A DNA stretch of 64,000 nt from Myxococcus stipitatus DSM 14675 (GCF_000331735.1 NC_020126.1:2046001-2110000), one strand, 5' to 3'. Positions 20,623 to 29,075 are shown, counted from the first letter of the stretch. Notes: generated by a model not told the origin, from the letters alone. Numbers and translations: made by a program.

Positions 20623-22770
20623 ATGCCTCCCGCGAAGCCACCCTCGAGACGCTCCGCCGCGAAATCCGCTCCTCCGACACGGGCACCGTCGGGAGGGGGG
20701 AAGTCCGCTGCGGCCGCGAAAGGTTCGGACTCCGTCAGGGAGCCCGCACGGAAACAGGAGTCCGCGCCGGCACCGAAGCAGGCCGCGAGCGGGACGGCTC
20801 CGAAGGGGCAGGCGAAGCAGGCCGCGGGCACGGCGGCGTTGAAGGAACAGGTGAAGCAGGCCACGAGTACGGCAGCTCCGAAGGGTCAGGCGAAGCAGGC
20901 CGCGAGCGGGACGGCTCCGAAGGGTCAGGCGAAGCAGGCCGCGAGCGGGACGGCTCCGAAGGGGCAGGCGAAGCAGGCCGCGAGCGTGGCGGCTCCGAAG
21001 GGGCCTCCGAATTCGGCCGTGGGCTCGACGGTGCAGGAGGGACAAGCGAAGCCGCCTGTGAACGCCGTGAGTGTGTCCGCCACGAAGCGTGCGGCGAAAC
21101 GCGCGGTGGAGTCGCAGTCCTCTCGGAGCACTCCGCGCGTGCCCATCCAGGCTCCGGACGAGCGCACTCCACCGTCCCCGGTGCACGCTGACTCCGAGTC
21201 CGATGCTGAACCGCGAGAGCCGCCCTCGGCACGCGAGGCGCGGAAGCCCGCGCCTCCCTCGCTGGCCACGGCGCATGAGGACTCCGCCAATGACTCACAG
21301 GAGGTCCCCGCGGCGCCTCAAGCGCGGAAGCACACGCGGCCTCCACTGTCCGCGGGTGCTCTCGACGCGGACGTCCTCCCTGTCTCCGCGCTCGAGCCCG
21401 TGCGAGGCACCTTCATGGGCGCCCCGCTGCTCCTCCACACGAACCCCGAGACGATTCGCACCTCGGGCGTCATCGGGTCGACGATGGGGCGCGTGGTTCC
21501 TGGGAAGAGCGAGGGCGGCTACACCTTCTCCGGCCAGGCCCGCCTGTTCCTTCGCGCCGTCAATCGCGTCGGTGAGTCCTTCACCGAGGACGCCCACGGG
21601 CGCCGCGTCCAGGACTCGCTCCCCGAGGGCCCCCAGCGCTGCTCCCTCGTCGTCCGGAACACGTCGGGCCGTCCCATCCATCTCGAAATCCAGGGCGGCC
21701 TCTTCTCCAAGTACCTCACGCCGCAGTTCCCCCGCGACGCCCGCGGCGAGCCCTTCACTCCGCACCAGCAGGAGCCGCTCGACGAGGACTTCACGGGACT
21801 CGTGTCCTCGGAGCACGGAAAGGTGCCGGACCCGCGGGGCCTCTTCTTCCGAGGCCCCTCCGCGGTGCTCGCAGCGGGCCTGATGGACTCCCACCTGGAC
21901 TCCCGCCCCGCACAGGAGCGCGAGGCCCACCCGCTGCTCCGTGACGACCTCGACCTGTCCCAGCTGGAGTCCGTGCGTCTGGGCACACGCGGAAGCTTCG
22001 AGGGCCGTCTCACCGTGAAGCCCGGCGCGACAGCACTCGTCCTGGAGGCACGTCAGGAGAAGGGCGGCACGCTCTGTGCCCTCGTGAACTTCACGGCCGT
22101 GGACGCGAAGGGACAGGTCGACCCCGGCGCACGCTTCCGCCTCGCGACAGTGTCCAGCCCGCGCTCCCTCTCCGCTGATGAGCTCGCCGCCATCGCGAAG
22201 GGAGAGCACCCGCTGGCCACCAGCGGAGACAGCGAATCACTCCTCACCATCGCCGCCTTTCCTCCCCTGCAAGGTGTGCTCGAGGCAGGGAGCACCTTTG
22301 TCGGTGGCCGCACCCTGCGCCTGTCTCGCGGCGACGTCGATGGCGACCTCGTCATGTCGTCCCTGTCGCCCGGACACGCGGGCCCCGCGGCCGACGTGGG
22401 AGTCCTGACGCCCACGTCGCGAAGCGAAGCCACGAAGACGCCCCGGACCTGCGACGGAGGCCGGGGCGTCTCGTACGAGCTGGCCTATACCCTGGAGAAC
22501 CCGGCCCCCGAGCCGTGCGAGGTGGAGCTCCTGCTCACCTCGCCTCGGCTCCATCCGCAGGAGCAGTTCTTCCCTCAGGCCGGTGTCCTGAACCTCGCGA
22601 TGAGGGTGGACGGCGAGCGCGTGGATGTCCGCGTCAACCAACGCGGAGAGGGCCGCGTGCTGGCGGTCCTCGAGCTACCGCCCGAGGGCCGCCGTCAGGT
22701 GCGCCTCGAGTGGACTCACGTGGGAGGCACGTTTCCTCCCGCGGGCCTCGAGTGGCGCGTGCGACGCTGA
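20623..22770 (+). CDS. Unknown protein with N-terminal tandem repeats; C-terminal part possibly DUF3370-like
   Basis: A 715-residue protein without signal peptide. Residues 1-~210 are low complexity, rich in Ala, Lys, Pro and Ser, and include six 13-residue repeats of the type PKGQAKQAASGTA (~51-128). From residue ~260 the protein is globular: LHTNPETIRTSGVIGST, CSLVVRNTSGRPIHLEIQGG, SKYLTPQFP and a late beta-rich region ending in VRLEWTHVGGTF. The order of these pieces recalls DUF3370 proteins of cyanobacteria, which I offer only as a weak hint. ATG 20623 has GAGG about 11 bases upstream. It is convergent with the next gene, 7 bases apart. Confidence 0.7.
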   Translation: MPPAKPPSRRSAAKSAPPTRAPSGGGKSAAAAKGSDSVREPARKQESAPAPKQAASGTAPKGQAKQAAGTAALKEQVKQATSTAAPKGQAKQAASGTAPKGQAKQAASGTAPKGQAKQAASVAAPKGPPNSAVGSTVQEGQAKPPVNAVSVSATKRAAKRAVESQSSRSTPRVPIQAPDERTPPSPVHADSESDAEPREPPSAREARKPAPPSLATAHEDSANDSQEVPAAPQARKHTRPPLSAGALDADVLPVSALEPVRGTFMGAPLLLHTNPETIRTSGVIGSTMGRVVPGKSEGGYTFSGQARLFLRAVNRVGESFTEDAHGRRVQDSLPEGPQRCSLVVRNTSGRPIHLEIQGGLFSKYLTPQFPRDARGEPFTPHQQEPLDEDFTGLVSSEHGKVPDPRGLFFRGPSAVLAAGLMDSHLDSRPAQEREAHPLLRDDLDLSQLESVRLGTRGSFEGRLTVKPGATALVLEARQEKGGTLCALVNFTAVDAKGQVDPGARFRLATVSSPRSLSADELAAIAKGEHPLATSGDSESLLTIAAFPPLQGVLEAGSTFVGGRTLRLSRGDVDGDLVMSSLSPGHAGPAADVGVLTPTSRSEATKTPRTCDGGRGVSYELAYTLENPAPEPCEVELLLTSPRLHPQEQFFPQAGVLNLAMRVDGERVDVRVNQRGEGRVLAVLELPPEGRRQVRLEWTHVGGTFPPAGLEWRVRR
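20775..21008 (+). repeat. Six tandem 39-bp repeats inside the coding region
   Basis: GAAGCAGG recurs with exact 39-base period at 20775, 20814, 20853, 20892, 20931 and 20970. Units 4 and 5 are nearly identical, unit 2 has diverged (GGCACGGCGGCGTTGAAGG...), and unit 6 decays at its end. The period is a multiple of three, so copy-number change keeps the frame and adds or removes 13 residues each. Confidence 0.95.
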
Positions 22771-22777
22771 GCCGCGC

Positions 22778-23560
22778 TCACTCCGACCAGGTGCGCACGT
22801 TCACCATGCGCACGAAGCGCCGGTTCACGCTCACCGCCGCGATGGTGTAGCCCGCGGTGCTGCCCGGACCCCCGGAGCCGCAGTACTCGCGGCAGTACCA
22901 ATCCGAGACGTAGATGAGCTTGCTGTTGAGGGACACCTGGGAGATGAGCGCCATCGCGCCGTCGACCTCGTCGGGGCTGGCGGTGCCGTTCTCCATGCTC
23001 GCGGAGAGCCGCGCGATGACCTCACGGGGCGTGATGGGGAAGAACTCCCGGCCGGACTGCTCACCGAACACGGCGCGCGCCTTGTACGTCAGCGTGAACT
23101 GGTTGGCCACGCCGCTCTGCCCAACGGGGATTTCGCCCTCGACGATGGTGGAGGCGTTCGCCAGGGCCCCGGAGGCGCCATACAGCGCCGCGGGCGTCTG
23201 CGACACCGCGGCGAGCCACAGCGGGGCGTACGTCGTCGCCCCGTCGTTCAGCTCGTGGAAATCATACAGGTAGTACTTGGCGAAGGTGGTGAGGCCCACG
23301 TTGAACGACGCGTTGTTGATGCGGTCTCCCAGGTAGGCTCGCTCGGTGGCGTCCACGTGGCCGTCGTCGAACAGGAAGCCGTCGACGGCGTCGCTCAACT
23401 CCGAGCGGAGGATGGCGGTGCCTCCCGGACTCGTCGTCGCTCGGGCCGCGGTGATCGCGGCGTTGAAGGCGGGGATGGTGGTGCTGCTGCCTGCGAACGC
23501 CACGGGCGCGGACAGCAACACGACACCGCCCAGCAGTGACTTCATGACTGAGAATGACAT
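22778..23560 (-). CDS. Secreted protein of unknown function
   Basis: A 260-residue protein with a Sec signal peptide (MKSLLGGVVLLSAPVAFAG, probable cleavage after AFA). ATG 23560 is preferred over ATG 23545 because GAGAGGG lies at normal spacing before the former. The mature part has an acidic segment FLFDDGHVDATERAYLGD that could bind a cation, and a Cys pair near the end (WYCREYCGSG). I do not recognise the family. It is monocistronic by position. An inverted repeat lies just upstream of its ribosome site. Confidence 0.75.
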   Translation of the reverse strand: MSFSVMKSLLGGVVLLSAPVAFAGSSTTIPAFNAAITAARATTSPGGTAILRSELSDAVDGFLFDDGHVDATERAYLGDRINNASFNVGLTTFAKYYLYDFHELNDGATTYAPLWLAAVSQTPAALYGASGALANASTIVEGEIPVGQSGVANQFTLTYKARAVFGEQSGREFFPITPREVIARLSASMENGTASPDEVDGAMALISQVSLNSKLIYVSDWYCREYCGSGGPGSTAGYTIAAVSVNRRFVRMVNVRTWSE

Positions 23561-23572
23561 GTGGAATCCCTC

Positions 23573-23594
23573 TCACGGGAAGTTCTCCCCGTGA
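23573..23594 (-). promoter_or_regulatory. Inverted repeat next to the ribosome site of the secreted-protein gene
   Basis: TCACGGG (23573-23579) and CCCGTGA (23588-23594) form a perfect 7-bp dyad with an 8-base spacer, ending 13 bases before the start at 23560 and adjoining the GAGAGGG site. In RNA it would fold beside the ribosome site; in DNA it could be an operator. Confidence 0.45.
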
Positions 23595-23672
23595 AGTTGG
23601 AGGAGGACGACGGGGAAACAAATAGCAGCCGTGGCTGACATTTCTCCGCTGTCCCACGAGCGGCCGCGGCGC

Positions 23673-24944
23673 TCATTCCGTGAGAACGACAGTCACCTTT
23701 CGCGCGTGTTGTTGTCGCAACGGAATCAACAACACGAGGAAGGCCACGGACAGCGCGGCGCCCAGCAGGAACACCGGCGCGTAGCCCCACCCGAGCCCAT
23801 GTGTCGAATCCGCGAGCCACCCCGCGAGCGGGCCCGCGGGCGCCTTGCCCCAGACCTCGATGCTGGCCAACAGCGTGTAGTGCGTCGCGCCGATACTCCG
23901 GTCCACGCGAGACATCATGAACGCGAACATCACCGTCGTGAGCGCGCCACCCACCAGCTCCTCCGCGAGCGTCACGCCGATGACTCCCGCGTCGCTCACG
24001 CCGTGGCTCGCCAGCCACCACCGTCCCATCAGCGGCAACACGCGCAGCGCCGCGGTGAGCCCCAGCGCTCCCAGCATGGGCATGCGCATGGCCAGCACGC
24101 CTCCCGCGATGGAGCCGGCGATGGACGCCACGTTGCCCCACGTCCCCACCCACTGGCCGATTCTCCACGCGGGGATGCCCGCGTCGACGAGGAAGGGCTT
24201 GTAGAGGACGTCCGCCATCGTCTCGCCCAGCTTGTACGTGCCGATGAAGAGCAGCAGCCAGCCGACACCCGGGCCCGTCACCAACATCCGGATGCGCTCC
24301 CACCACTGCGCCCAGCTCAAGCGCTCCGCGGCCTTCTCGACAGCGGACGCGGAGGAGGGCTCACGCGGTGGCACCTCTCGCGACAGGAGCGTGACGACGA
24401 GGGCGACGGCGCACAGCGCGGCCATGGAGAGGAACAGACCCGACCAGCCCAGGTACTTGCTGGCCCAGACCAGCAGGCCCCCTCCGGTGAGCATGCCCAG
24501 CTTGTAGCCCACGACCTGCACGGAGTTGCCCAGCCCCAGCTCCTCCGGGCGCAGCATGTCCACCGCGAGCCCATCCACCGCGATGTCCTGCGTCGCCGCG
24601 AAGAGGTTCATCACCAGGATGAGCCCCAGCAGCAGCCGCAGCGAGCCGCCCTCCGACGCGAGCAGCCCCGCCGCGACACACGTGAGCGTCAGGCCCGCCT
24701 GCATCGGGAGGATCCACGAGCGCCGGCGTCCCAGCCGCGAGGAGTGGTAGCGGTCCACCAGCGGCGCCCACAGGGCCTTGAGTCCCCACGGCAGCGCGAG
24801 GACCCCGACGAAGCCCAGCGTGGTGAGCGACACCCCTCGCTCGCGCAGATAGACGGGGAGCGCGGTGGCCTGGAAGCCGAACGGCATCCCCTGCACGAAG
24901 TAGAGGACGCCGAGCAGCGCGAGCCGGGAGGAGGGCAGTCTCAT
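23673..24944 (-). CDS. MFS permease, AmpG/RhtX/AT-1-like
   Basis: A 423-residue major-facilitator protein with about 12 membrane segments. The N-terminus has LYFVQGMPFGFQATALPVYL and the segment AATQDIAVDGLAVDML, a feature shared by AmpG muropeptide permeases, siderophore permeases of the RhtX/FptX type and acetyl-CoA (AT-1) transporters. The central loop (SREVPPREPSSASAVEKAAE) is cytoplasmic and charged. The substrate cannot be decided: no siderophore or beta-lactamase gene is adjacent. The next gene on the same strand starts 49 bases before it, so cotranscription with the aminotransferase is possible. Confidence 0.85.
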   Translation of the reverse strand: MRLPSSRLALLGVLYFVQGMPFGFQATALPVYLRERGVSLTTLGFVGVLALPWGLKALWAPLVDRYHSSRLGRRRSWILPMQAGLTLTCVAAGLLASEGGSLRLLLGLILVMNLFAATQDIAVDGLAVDMLRPEELGLGNSVQVVGYKLGMLTGGGLLVWASKYLGWSGLFLSMAALCAVALVVTLLSREVPPREPSSASAVEKAAERLSWAQWWERIRMLVTGPGVGWLLLFIGTYKLGETMADVLYKPFLVDAGIPAWRIGQWVGTWGNVASIAGSIAGGVLAMRMPMLGALGLTAALRVLPLMGRWWLASHGVSDAGVIGVTLAEELVGGALTTVMFAFMMSRVDRSIGATHYTLLASIEVWGKAPAGPLAGWLADSTHGLGWGYAPVFLLGAALSVAFLVLLIPLRQQHARKVTVVLTE

Positions 24945-24993
24945 GTGCGCCCCAGCATAGGGCTTCTGGCCGGGGCGCAGCGGACGGCCCGCG

Positions 24994-26262
24994 TCAGACG
25001 CGGCTGTGCTGGAGCACCATGGCCTCCAGCCGGCCGAGGGCCTTCTCCAGCACCTCCATGGACGGGCCGAAGGACAGGCGCACGTAGCTGCGGAAGCGCG
25101 AGGGACGGGCGCGGCGCTTGCCCGGATTCACGTCGAAGAACTCGCCGGGCACGGTGATGATCTTGTGCTCCAGCGCCGCGCGGAAGAAGCCCATGCCGTC
25201 GTTGAGCGGCGCGGGCAGGCCGGACACGTTGCCCCAGACGTAGAACGTCCCGTCCGGCGCCCGGTCCGTGCGGATGCCCAGCCGCTCCAGCCGCGAGTGG
25301 AAGCGGTCTCGCTTCTCGCGGAACGCGGAGTGGATGGCCAAGGTCTCCGCCACCACCGGCTCCTCCTGGAGCATCGGAATGGCCGCGCGCTGCAAGGGCC
25401 GGCTGCCACCGCCGTCCAGGAAGCTGCCCGCGCTGGAGACGGCCTCAATCACCTGCTTGGGGCCCACCGTCCACGTCATGCGCCAACCCGGGTAGCGCCA
25501 GTTCTTGGTGAAGCCGTCGAACATGACGATGGGGTCGCGGTTCACGTCCTCGACGTAGCGCGCGGCGCTCTCCACGGGCAGGTGCCCGGGGCGGCCCGTC
25601 CAGATGTAGTGCGAGTAGAACTCGTCGATGAGCAGCACGCACTCCTGCTCGCGCGCGACGCCCACCCAGCGCGCCATCTCCTCTCCGTGCACCAGCTTGC
25701 CGGTGGGGTTGCACGGGTTGGAGAAGAGCAGCGCGGAGAGGCCGCGGCCCTGCACCTCGCGGCGCAGGTCCTCGTGGGTGAAGGCGTAGCCGCGCTCACC
25801 CTCCAGGAGGATGGGGATGGCGGTGAACGCCTTGAAGACGTCCAGCAGCTCCTCGTAGGCCGTGTAGTCCGGCAGGAAGTGGCCCAGGTTGATGCTGCCC
25901 AGGCTCGCCGCCGCGCGCGTGAGGGCCGCGCGTCCTCCGCCCGACAGACACACGTTCTCCGCGCTGTACTGGCTGGGCATGCCCCGGCGGTAGAGGCGGT
26001 TGTAGAGGCTGGCGATGGCCTCGCGCACATCCCAGAGGCCGGCGACGGGGGCGTACTCCATGTCCGCCACGTCGATGTTCACCGTGTCCAGCCGGGGTGG
26101 GGCGCCCGGCAGGTCTCCCGTCTCCGGCTGCCCCTGGCCCAGGTTGCACCAGTCGGGGTCGCTGGAACGGTAGCCTCGGCGCGTGGCCTCGGCGGTGACG
26201 AAGATGACGCCCGTGCGCGGCACGGAGCGGAAGGCGGGAATCGTCGTGACGTCGTCGCTCAC
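24994..26262 (-). CDS. PLP-dependent aminotransferase, class I/II
   Basis: A 422-residue fold-type I aminotransferase. Visible are SNPCNPTG (substrate and PLP contact), LIDEFYSHYIW (Asp and Tyr contacting PLP), DGFTKNWRYPGWR with the Schiff-base Lys, and the C-terminal SYVRLSFG with the carboxylate-binding Arg. The N-terminal CNLGQGQPETGDLPGAP resembles aspartate/alanine-type enzymes. Substrate is unknown; the closest functional label is aromatic/alanine/aspartate-type transaminase. It lies upstream of the MFS permease on the same strand, separated by 49 bases. Confidence 0.9.
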   Translation of the reverse strand: MSDDVTTIPAFRSVPRTGVIFVTAEATRRGYRSSDPDWCNLGQGQPETGDLPGAPPRLDTVNIDVADMEYAPVAGLWDVREAIASLYNRLYRRGMPSQYSAENVCLSGGGRAALTRAAASLGSINLGHFLPDYTAYEELLDVFKAFTAIPILLEGERGYAFTHEDLRREVQGRGLSALLFSNPCNPTGKLVHGEEMARWVGVAREQECVLLIDEFYSHYIWTGRPGHLPVESAARYVEDVNRDPIVMFDGFTKNWRYPGWRMTWTVGPKQVIEAVSSAGSFLDGGGSRPLQRAAIPMLQEEPVVAETLAIHSAFREKRDRFHSRLERLGIRTDRAPDGTFYVWGNVSGLPAPLNDGMGFFRAALEHKIITVPGEFFDVNPGKRRARPSRFRSYVRLSFGPSMEVLEKALGRLEAMVLQHSRV

Positions 26263-26305
26263 GGGGCCGCACCCTAGCGGAAAGCCAGGGCGCGTGTACT
26301 CCGCG

Positions 26306-27118
26306 CTAACGGACGATGGGCACCGTCACGGATTTGTGGTCATCCACCGTCAGCTTCACCTTGCCCAGCCGCCACAGGCCCGGCTGGAAGCTCGCCTCCA
26401 CGAAGTGTCCGTCCACCGTCTGCAACGTGAGCGTGCCTTCCTTGGGCAGGAACTCTCCCACCTCGTACTGGAGGGTGGTGAAGGCGAGCCGGTCCACCCG
26501 CCCATCCGGGATGACCAGCGCGCCCTGTCCGTCGAGAATCAGCGTGGTGCCCCCCAGCAGCGGGAGCCCCGGACGCTTCGTCACCCGGACGTCCAGCTGA
26601 ATCCCGTGGTCCGGCTGTCCCGGCACCGCGGTGTACACCTGCGCCCAGGCGCTCGTCTGGTCCCCGCAGGTGCCATAGCCCGCCGCCACGTTCAGCGGCT
26701 GCCCGTCGACCTCCAGCTCGTGCAGGCTGGCCTCGACCTCCATCCGGTCCTCGCCGCCGCGATACTGGATGACGGCGCGGCCGGTGAACTTCAGTCCGTG
26801 GATTTCGCAGCCGCTCTCGGCGAAGGTGAACAGCACCGCGTCCGTCACCGCGTCCATGGACTTGATGCTCGTGGTGACACACGACACCCGCGTGCGCACG
26901 TCCACCATCGCGACATCCAGGAACGTGCGGCGCGGCTCGCCGCACGTGTACACGGGCATCACTCCCAACATCTCCAGCGCGCCTCGTGCCAGATGTCCCG
27001 CCGCCACCGCGCGCTCCACGCGCGCCTTGGAGGTCTCGACGAGTTCATCGGGAGGAACGTCACCCTCGCCACACGCGGCGACGAGGAGGACCAGGGAGAG
27101 AGCGAGGACGGGGCGCAT
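26306..27118 (-). CDS. Lipoprotein of unknown function
   Basis: A 270-residue lipoprotein: MRPVLALSLVLLVAACGEG, lipobox VAAC with Cys16. Start 27118 is chosen because it places the signal peptide first; the frame is open 50 codons further upstream without signal features. The mature protein contains several Cys (YTCGEPRRTF, RVSCVTTSI, ESGCEIHG, YGTCGDQT), which may pair in the periplasm, and ends VTVPIVR. No family was recognised. It sits 43 bases downstream of the aminotransferase start region in the opposite sense of order, so it is probably a separate transcription unit on the same strand. Confidence 0.72.
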   Translation of the reverse strand: MRPVLALSLVLLVAACGEGDVPPDELVETSKARVERAVAAGHLARGALEMLGVMPVYTCGEPRRTFLDVAMVDVRTRVSCVTTSIKSMDAVTDAVLFTFAESGCEIHGLKFTGRAVIQYRGGEDRMEVEASLHELEVDGQPLNVAAGYGTCGDQTSAWAQVYTAVPGQPDHGIQLDVRVTKRPGLPLLGGTTLILDGQGALVIPDGRVDRLAFTTLQYEVGEFLPKEGTLTLQTVDGHFVEASFQPGLWRLGKVKLTVDDHKSVTVPIVR

Positions 27119-27256
27119 CGAGGGGCTCCTTCGAGAGCAGGCCCCACCGCGCCTGCACGATGGGGACGAGCGCCAGTACAGCAACCTCCGTGCCCTACTC
27201 AACCTCGCGAAAACAAAGGCGCCCGGCTGCTCCGGACGCCTGCTCGGGACGTGCAA

Positions 27257-27276
27257 CGCCGTGCACACTCACGGCG
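27257..27276 (-). terminator. Hairpin downstream of dps
   Basis: CGCCGTG (27257-27263) and CACGGCG (27270-27276) form a perfect 7-bp stem with a 6-base loop, 28 bases after the dps stop on the minus strand. No T-run follows, so it may be a factor-dependent or weak terminator. Confidence 0.35.
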
Positions 27277-27303
27277 CGCCTGTCCCGGGTGCCGCCTGAC
27301 GCG

Positions 27304-27780
27304 TCAGCCTTCCAGTGACGCGCGCAGGAACCACGCGTGCTTCTCGAACTCCACGATGATGCCGGTGGCCAGGTCCTCGGAGTCCGCGTCATCCACCTCG
27401 ACGAAGAGCTTGCGGCTCTCGCGCAGGCCGTCCAGGTACACCTCGATGCGCTCGGCCAGGAGCTTCACGTGCTCCAGGTCACGCGTCGTCTCCTGCGGAT
27501 ACTCCGGCAGGCGGCTCGCCTTGCCCACGTGACGGGTGGTGCCATACGCCTTGGCGCCCAACGTCACCGCGCGCTCGGCGATGGAGTCGTTGTGGTTGGC
27601 CAGGCTCACCGCGAAGGTCTCGAACAGGGGGTGCAGCGACGCGAACTGCGGGCCCTTGATGTTCCAGTGGGCCACCTTGATTTGCGAGTGCAGGTCGAGG
27701 CCGTCCGCGAGCCGCGCGTTGAGCGAGTCGGCGATGGTGGCGCGGGTCTTCTCGGGGAGGGGGCTGGGGCTCTTGTACAT
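27304..27780 (-). CDS. dps: Dps-family DNA-protecting ferritin
   Basis: A 158-residue Dps protein. The signature KVAHWNIKGPQFASLHPLFE (residues ~35-54) contains the His, Asp and Glu area of the inter-subunit ferroxidase site; a four-helix-bundle pattern follows and the C-terminus is short. Dps oligomers oxidise Fe2+ with H2O2, store iron and protect DNA. GGAA lies 8 bases before the ATG at 27780. It sits 126 bases downstream of ahpD, from which a strong hairpin separates it, so it probably has its own promoter while belonging to the same peroxide-defence neighbourhood. Confidence 0.95.
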   Translation of the reverse strand: MYKSPSPLPEKTRATIADSLNARLADGLDLHSQIKVAHWNIKGPQFASLHPLFETFAVSLANHNDSIAERAVTLGAKAYGTTRHVGKASRLPEYPQETTRDLEHVKLLAERIEVYLDGLRESRKLFVEVDDADSEDLATGIIVEFEKHAWFLRASLEG

Positions 27781-27843
27781 GGTGTGTTCCTTTCGTTCTT
27801 ATTTCCGTGACGCCTCTTCAGATGCGCGGCGCCGGAAAACGGA

Positions 27844-27873
27844 GCGCCCTCCGGCGTTTCCACCGGAGGGCGC
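27844..27873 (-). terminator. Intrinsic terminator of the ahpC-ahpD unit
   Basis: GCGCCCTCCGG (27844-27854) pairs perfectly with CCGGAGGGCGC (27863-27873) over an 8-base loop. On the minus strand the stem is followed by TCCGTTTTCC. It lies 33 bases after the ahpD stop and separates ahpCD from dps. Confidence 0.7.
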
Positions 27874-27905
27874 GGGTGAAGCACAGCTGACTCGCGACGG
27901 GAGGC

Positions 27906-28430
27906 TTACGACTCCAGGCCCACCGCGGCGGCGTGGATGACCGACGCGATGCGGACGGCGTCGTGCACCTGGTCCTCGGAGAGGCCGCCCTCGAGGACGA
28001 CCTTCTCGTGGGACTGCATGCACATCTCGCAGCCGTTGATGGCGCTCACCGCGAGGCAGACCAGCTCGAAGTCCACCTTGGTGGTCAGCACCTGCGCGAG
28101 CCTGTTCATCCGCAGTCCGGCGCGCTTGGTCGAGTACGACTCTTTCCCGATCATGTGCCGGAAGCGGTAGTAGACGTTGTTCATCGCCATCAGCGAGGCG
28201 GCGGCGCGCGCATCCTCGATGACGGGCTCGGGGTTCGCGAGTGCCTTCCGCGCCTCGTTGAGCATCGCTTCCTTCAGCCGCTCGTTGCGAACGGCGTACG
28301 CGGAAGCGACGGCCACACACCAGCGCTGCTCCGGCGTGAGGCTTCCACCCTCCAGAACGGCCTGGAGGTTGAGGCGGGTGTCCTTGTGGGCGTCCGCGAG
28401 CTCAGAGCGGACGACTTCGAGCGAGGCCAT
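27906..28430 (-). CDS. ahpD: Alkyl hydroperoxidase AhpD (carboxymuconolactone decarboxylase fold)
   Basis: A 174-residue AhpD protein. The active-site motif is NGCEMCMQSHE, with Cys134, Cys137 and His141; upstream Glu residues in the family's proton relay are present. AhpD passes electrons to AhpC and has weak peroxidase activity of its own. It starts 6 bases after the ahpC stop, so the two are one operon. In Mycobacterium AhpD replaces AhpF as the AhpC reductant; no ahpF is visible here, which suggests the same use. Confidence 0.95.
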   Translation of the reverse strand: MASLEVVRSELADAHKDTRLNLQAVLEGGSLTPEQRWCVAVASAYAVRNERLKEAMLNEARKALANPEPVIEDARAAASLMAMNNVYYRFRHMIGKESYSTKRAGLRMNRLAQVLTTKVDFELVCLAVSAINGCEMCMQSHEKVVLEGGLSEDQVHDAVRIASVIHAAAVGLES

Positions 28431-28436
28431 GGTGGA

Positions 28437-28991
28437 TTACCCCGCCTTCGCCAGCTTCTGGGTCAGGGTCTCCTCGCCCTTGCTCCAGTTGCAGGGGCAC
28501 AGCTCGTCCGTCTGGAGCGCGTCCAGCGTGCGGACGGTCTCGGAGACGTTGCGGCCGACGGAGAGGTCGTTCACGGACACGTGGCGGATGATGCCGTCCG
28601 GGTCGATGATGAAGGTCGCGCGCAGCGCCACGCCCTCCTGCTTGTGGAGGATGCCCAGCGCGCTGCACAGCTCGTGCTTCACGTCCGCCAGCATGGGGAA
28701 GGGCAGGTTCTTCAGGTCCGGGTGGTGCGTGCGCCACGCGTGGTGCACGAACTCGCTGTCGGTGCTCAGGCCCAGCACCTGCGCGTCACGGTCGTTGAAC
28801 TCCTTGTTCTTCTTGCCGAATTCCGCGATCTCCGTCGGGCAGATGAACGTGAAGTCCTTCGGCCAGGCAAACAGGACGATCCACTTGCCCTTGTAGGACT
28901 CGTTCGTGATGTCCTGGAACTCCTTGCCCTTCTCCAGGCTCACGGTGGACTTGACCTTGAAGTTCGGAAGCTTGTCGCCAACGGTCAACAT
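28437..28991 (-). CDS. ahpC: Alkyl hydroperoxide reductase AhpC (peroxiredoxin)
   Basis: A 184-residue 2-Cys peroxiredoxin. The peroxidatic Cys51 is in FTFICPTE; near the C-terminus DELCPCNW holds Cys165 and Cys167, giving one more cysteine than a minimal resolving site, as seen in AhpD-dependent AhpC proteins. The start at 28991 (MLTVGDKLPNF) has AAGGAG 10 bases upstream; the frame extends 41 codons further but without family similarity. Expression is probably sigma54-dependent: a -24/-12 element lies about 70 bases upstream of the start and a palindrome lies further upstream. Confidence 0.96.
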   Translation of the reverse strand: MLTVGDKLPNFKVKSTVSLEKGKEFQDITNESYKGKWIVLFAWPKDFTFICPTEIAEFGKKNKEFNDRDAQVLGLSTDSEFVHHAWRTHHPDLKNLPFPMLADVKHELCSALGILHKQEGVALRATFIIDPDGIIRHVSVNDLSVGRNVSETVRTLDALQTDELCPCNWSKGEETLTQKLAKAG

Positions 28992-29059
28992 GTCGTTACT
29001 GCTCCTTGGGTTGAGGGGCCGGGGGGGCCCCTGGGAAGGTGTTCGATGCCACTGCCTAC

Positions 29060-29075
29060 AGCAGACCTCGTGCCA
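29060..29075 (-). promoter_or_regulatory. Sigma54 (-24/-12) promoter of ahpC-ahpD
   Basis: On the minus strand TGGCACGAGGTCTGCT matches the consensus TGGCACRN4TTGCW at every fixed position except one (C for the first T of TTGC), with the GG and GC at the required spacing. Predicted transcription starts near 29049, giving a leader of about 58 bases before ahpC. A sigma54 activator gene begins 133 bases away on the other strand. Confidence 0.75.

Noticed and set aside
20775..21008. Regularly spaced 39-base repeats considered as a CRISPR array
   Set aside because: Units are contiguous without unique spacers, lie in a coding frame, and no cas genes are present.
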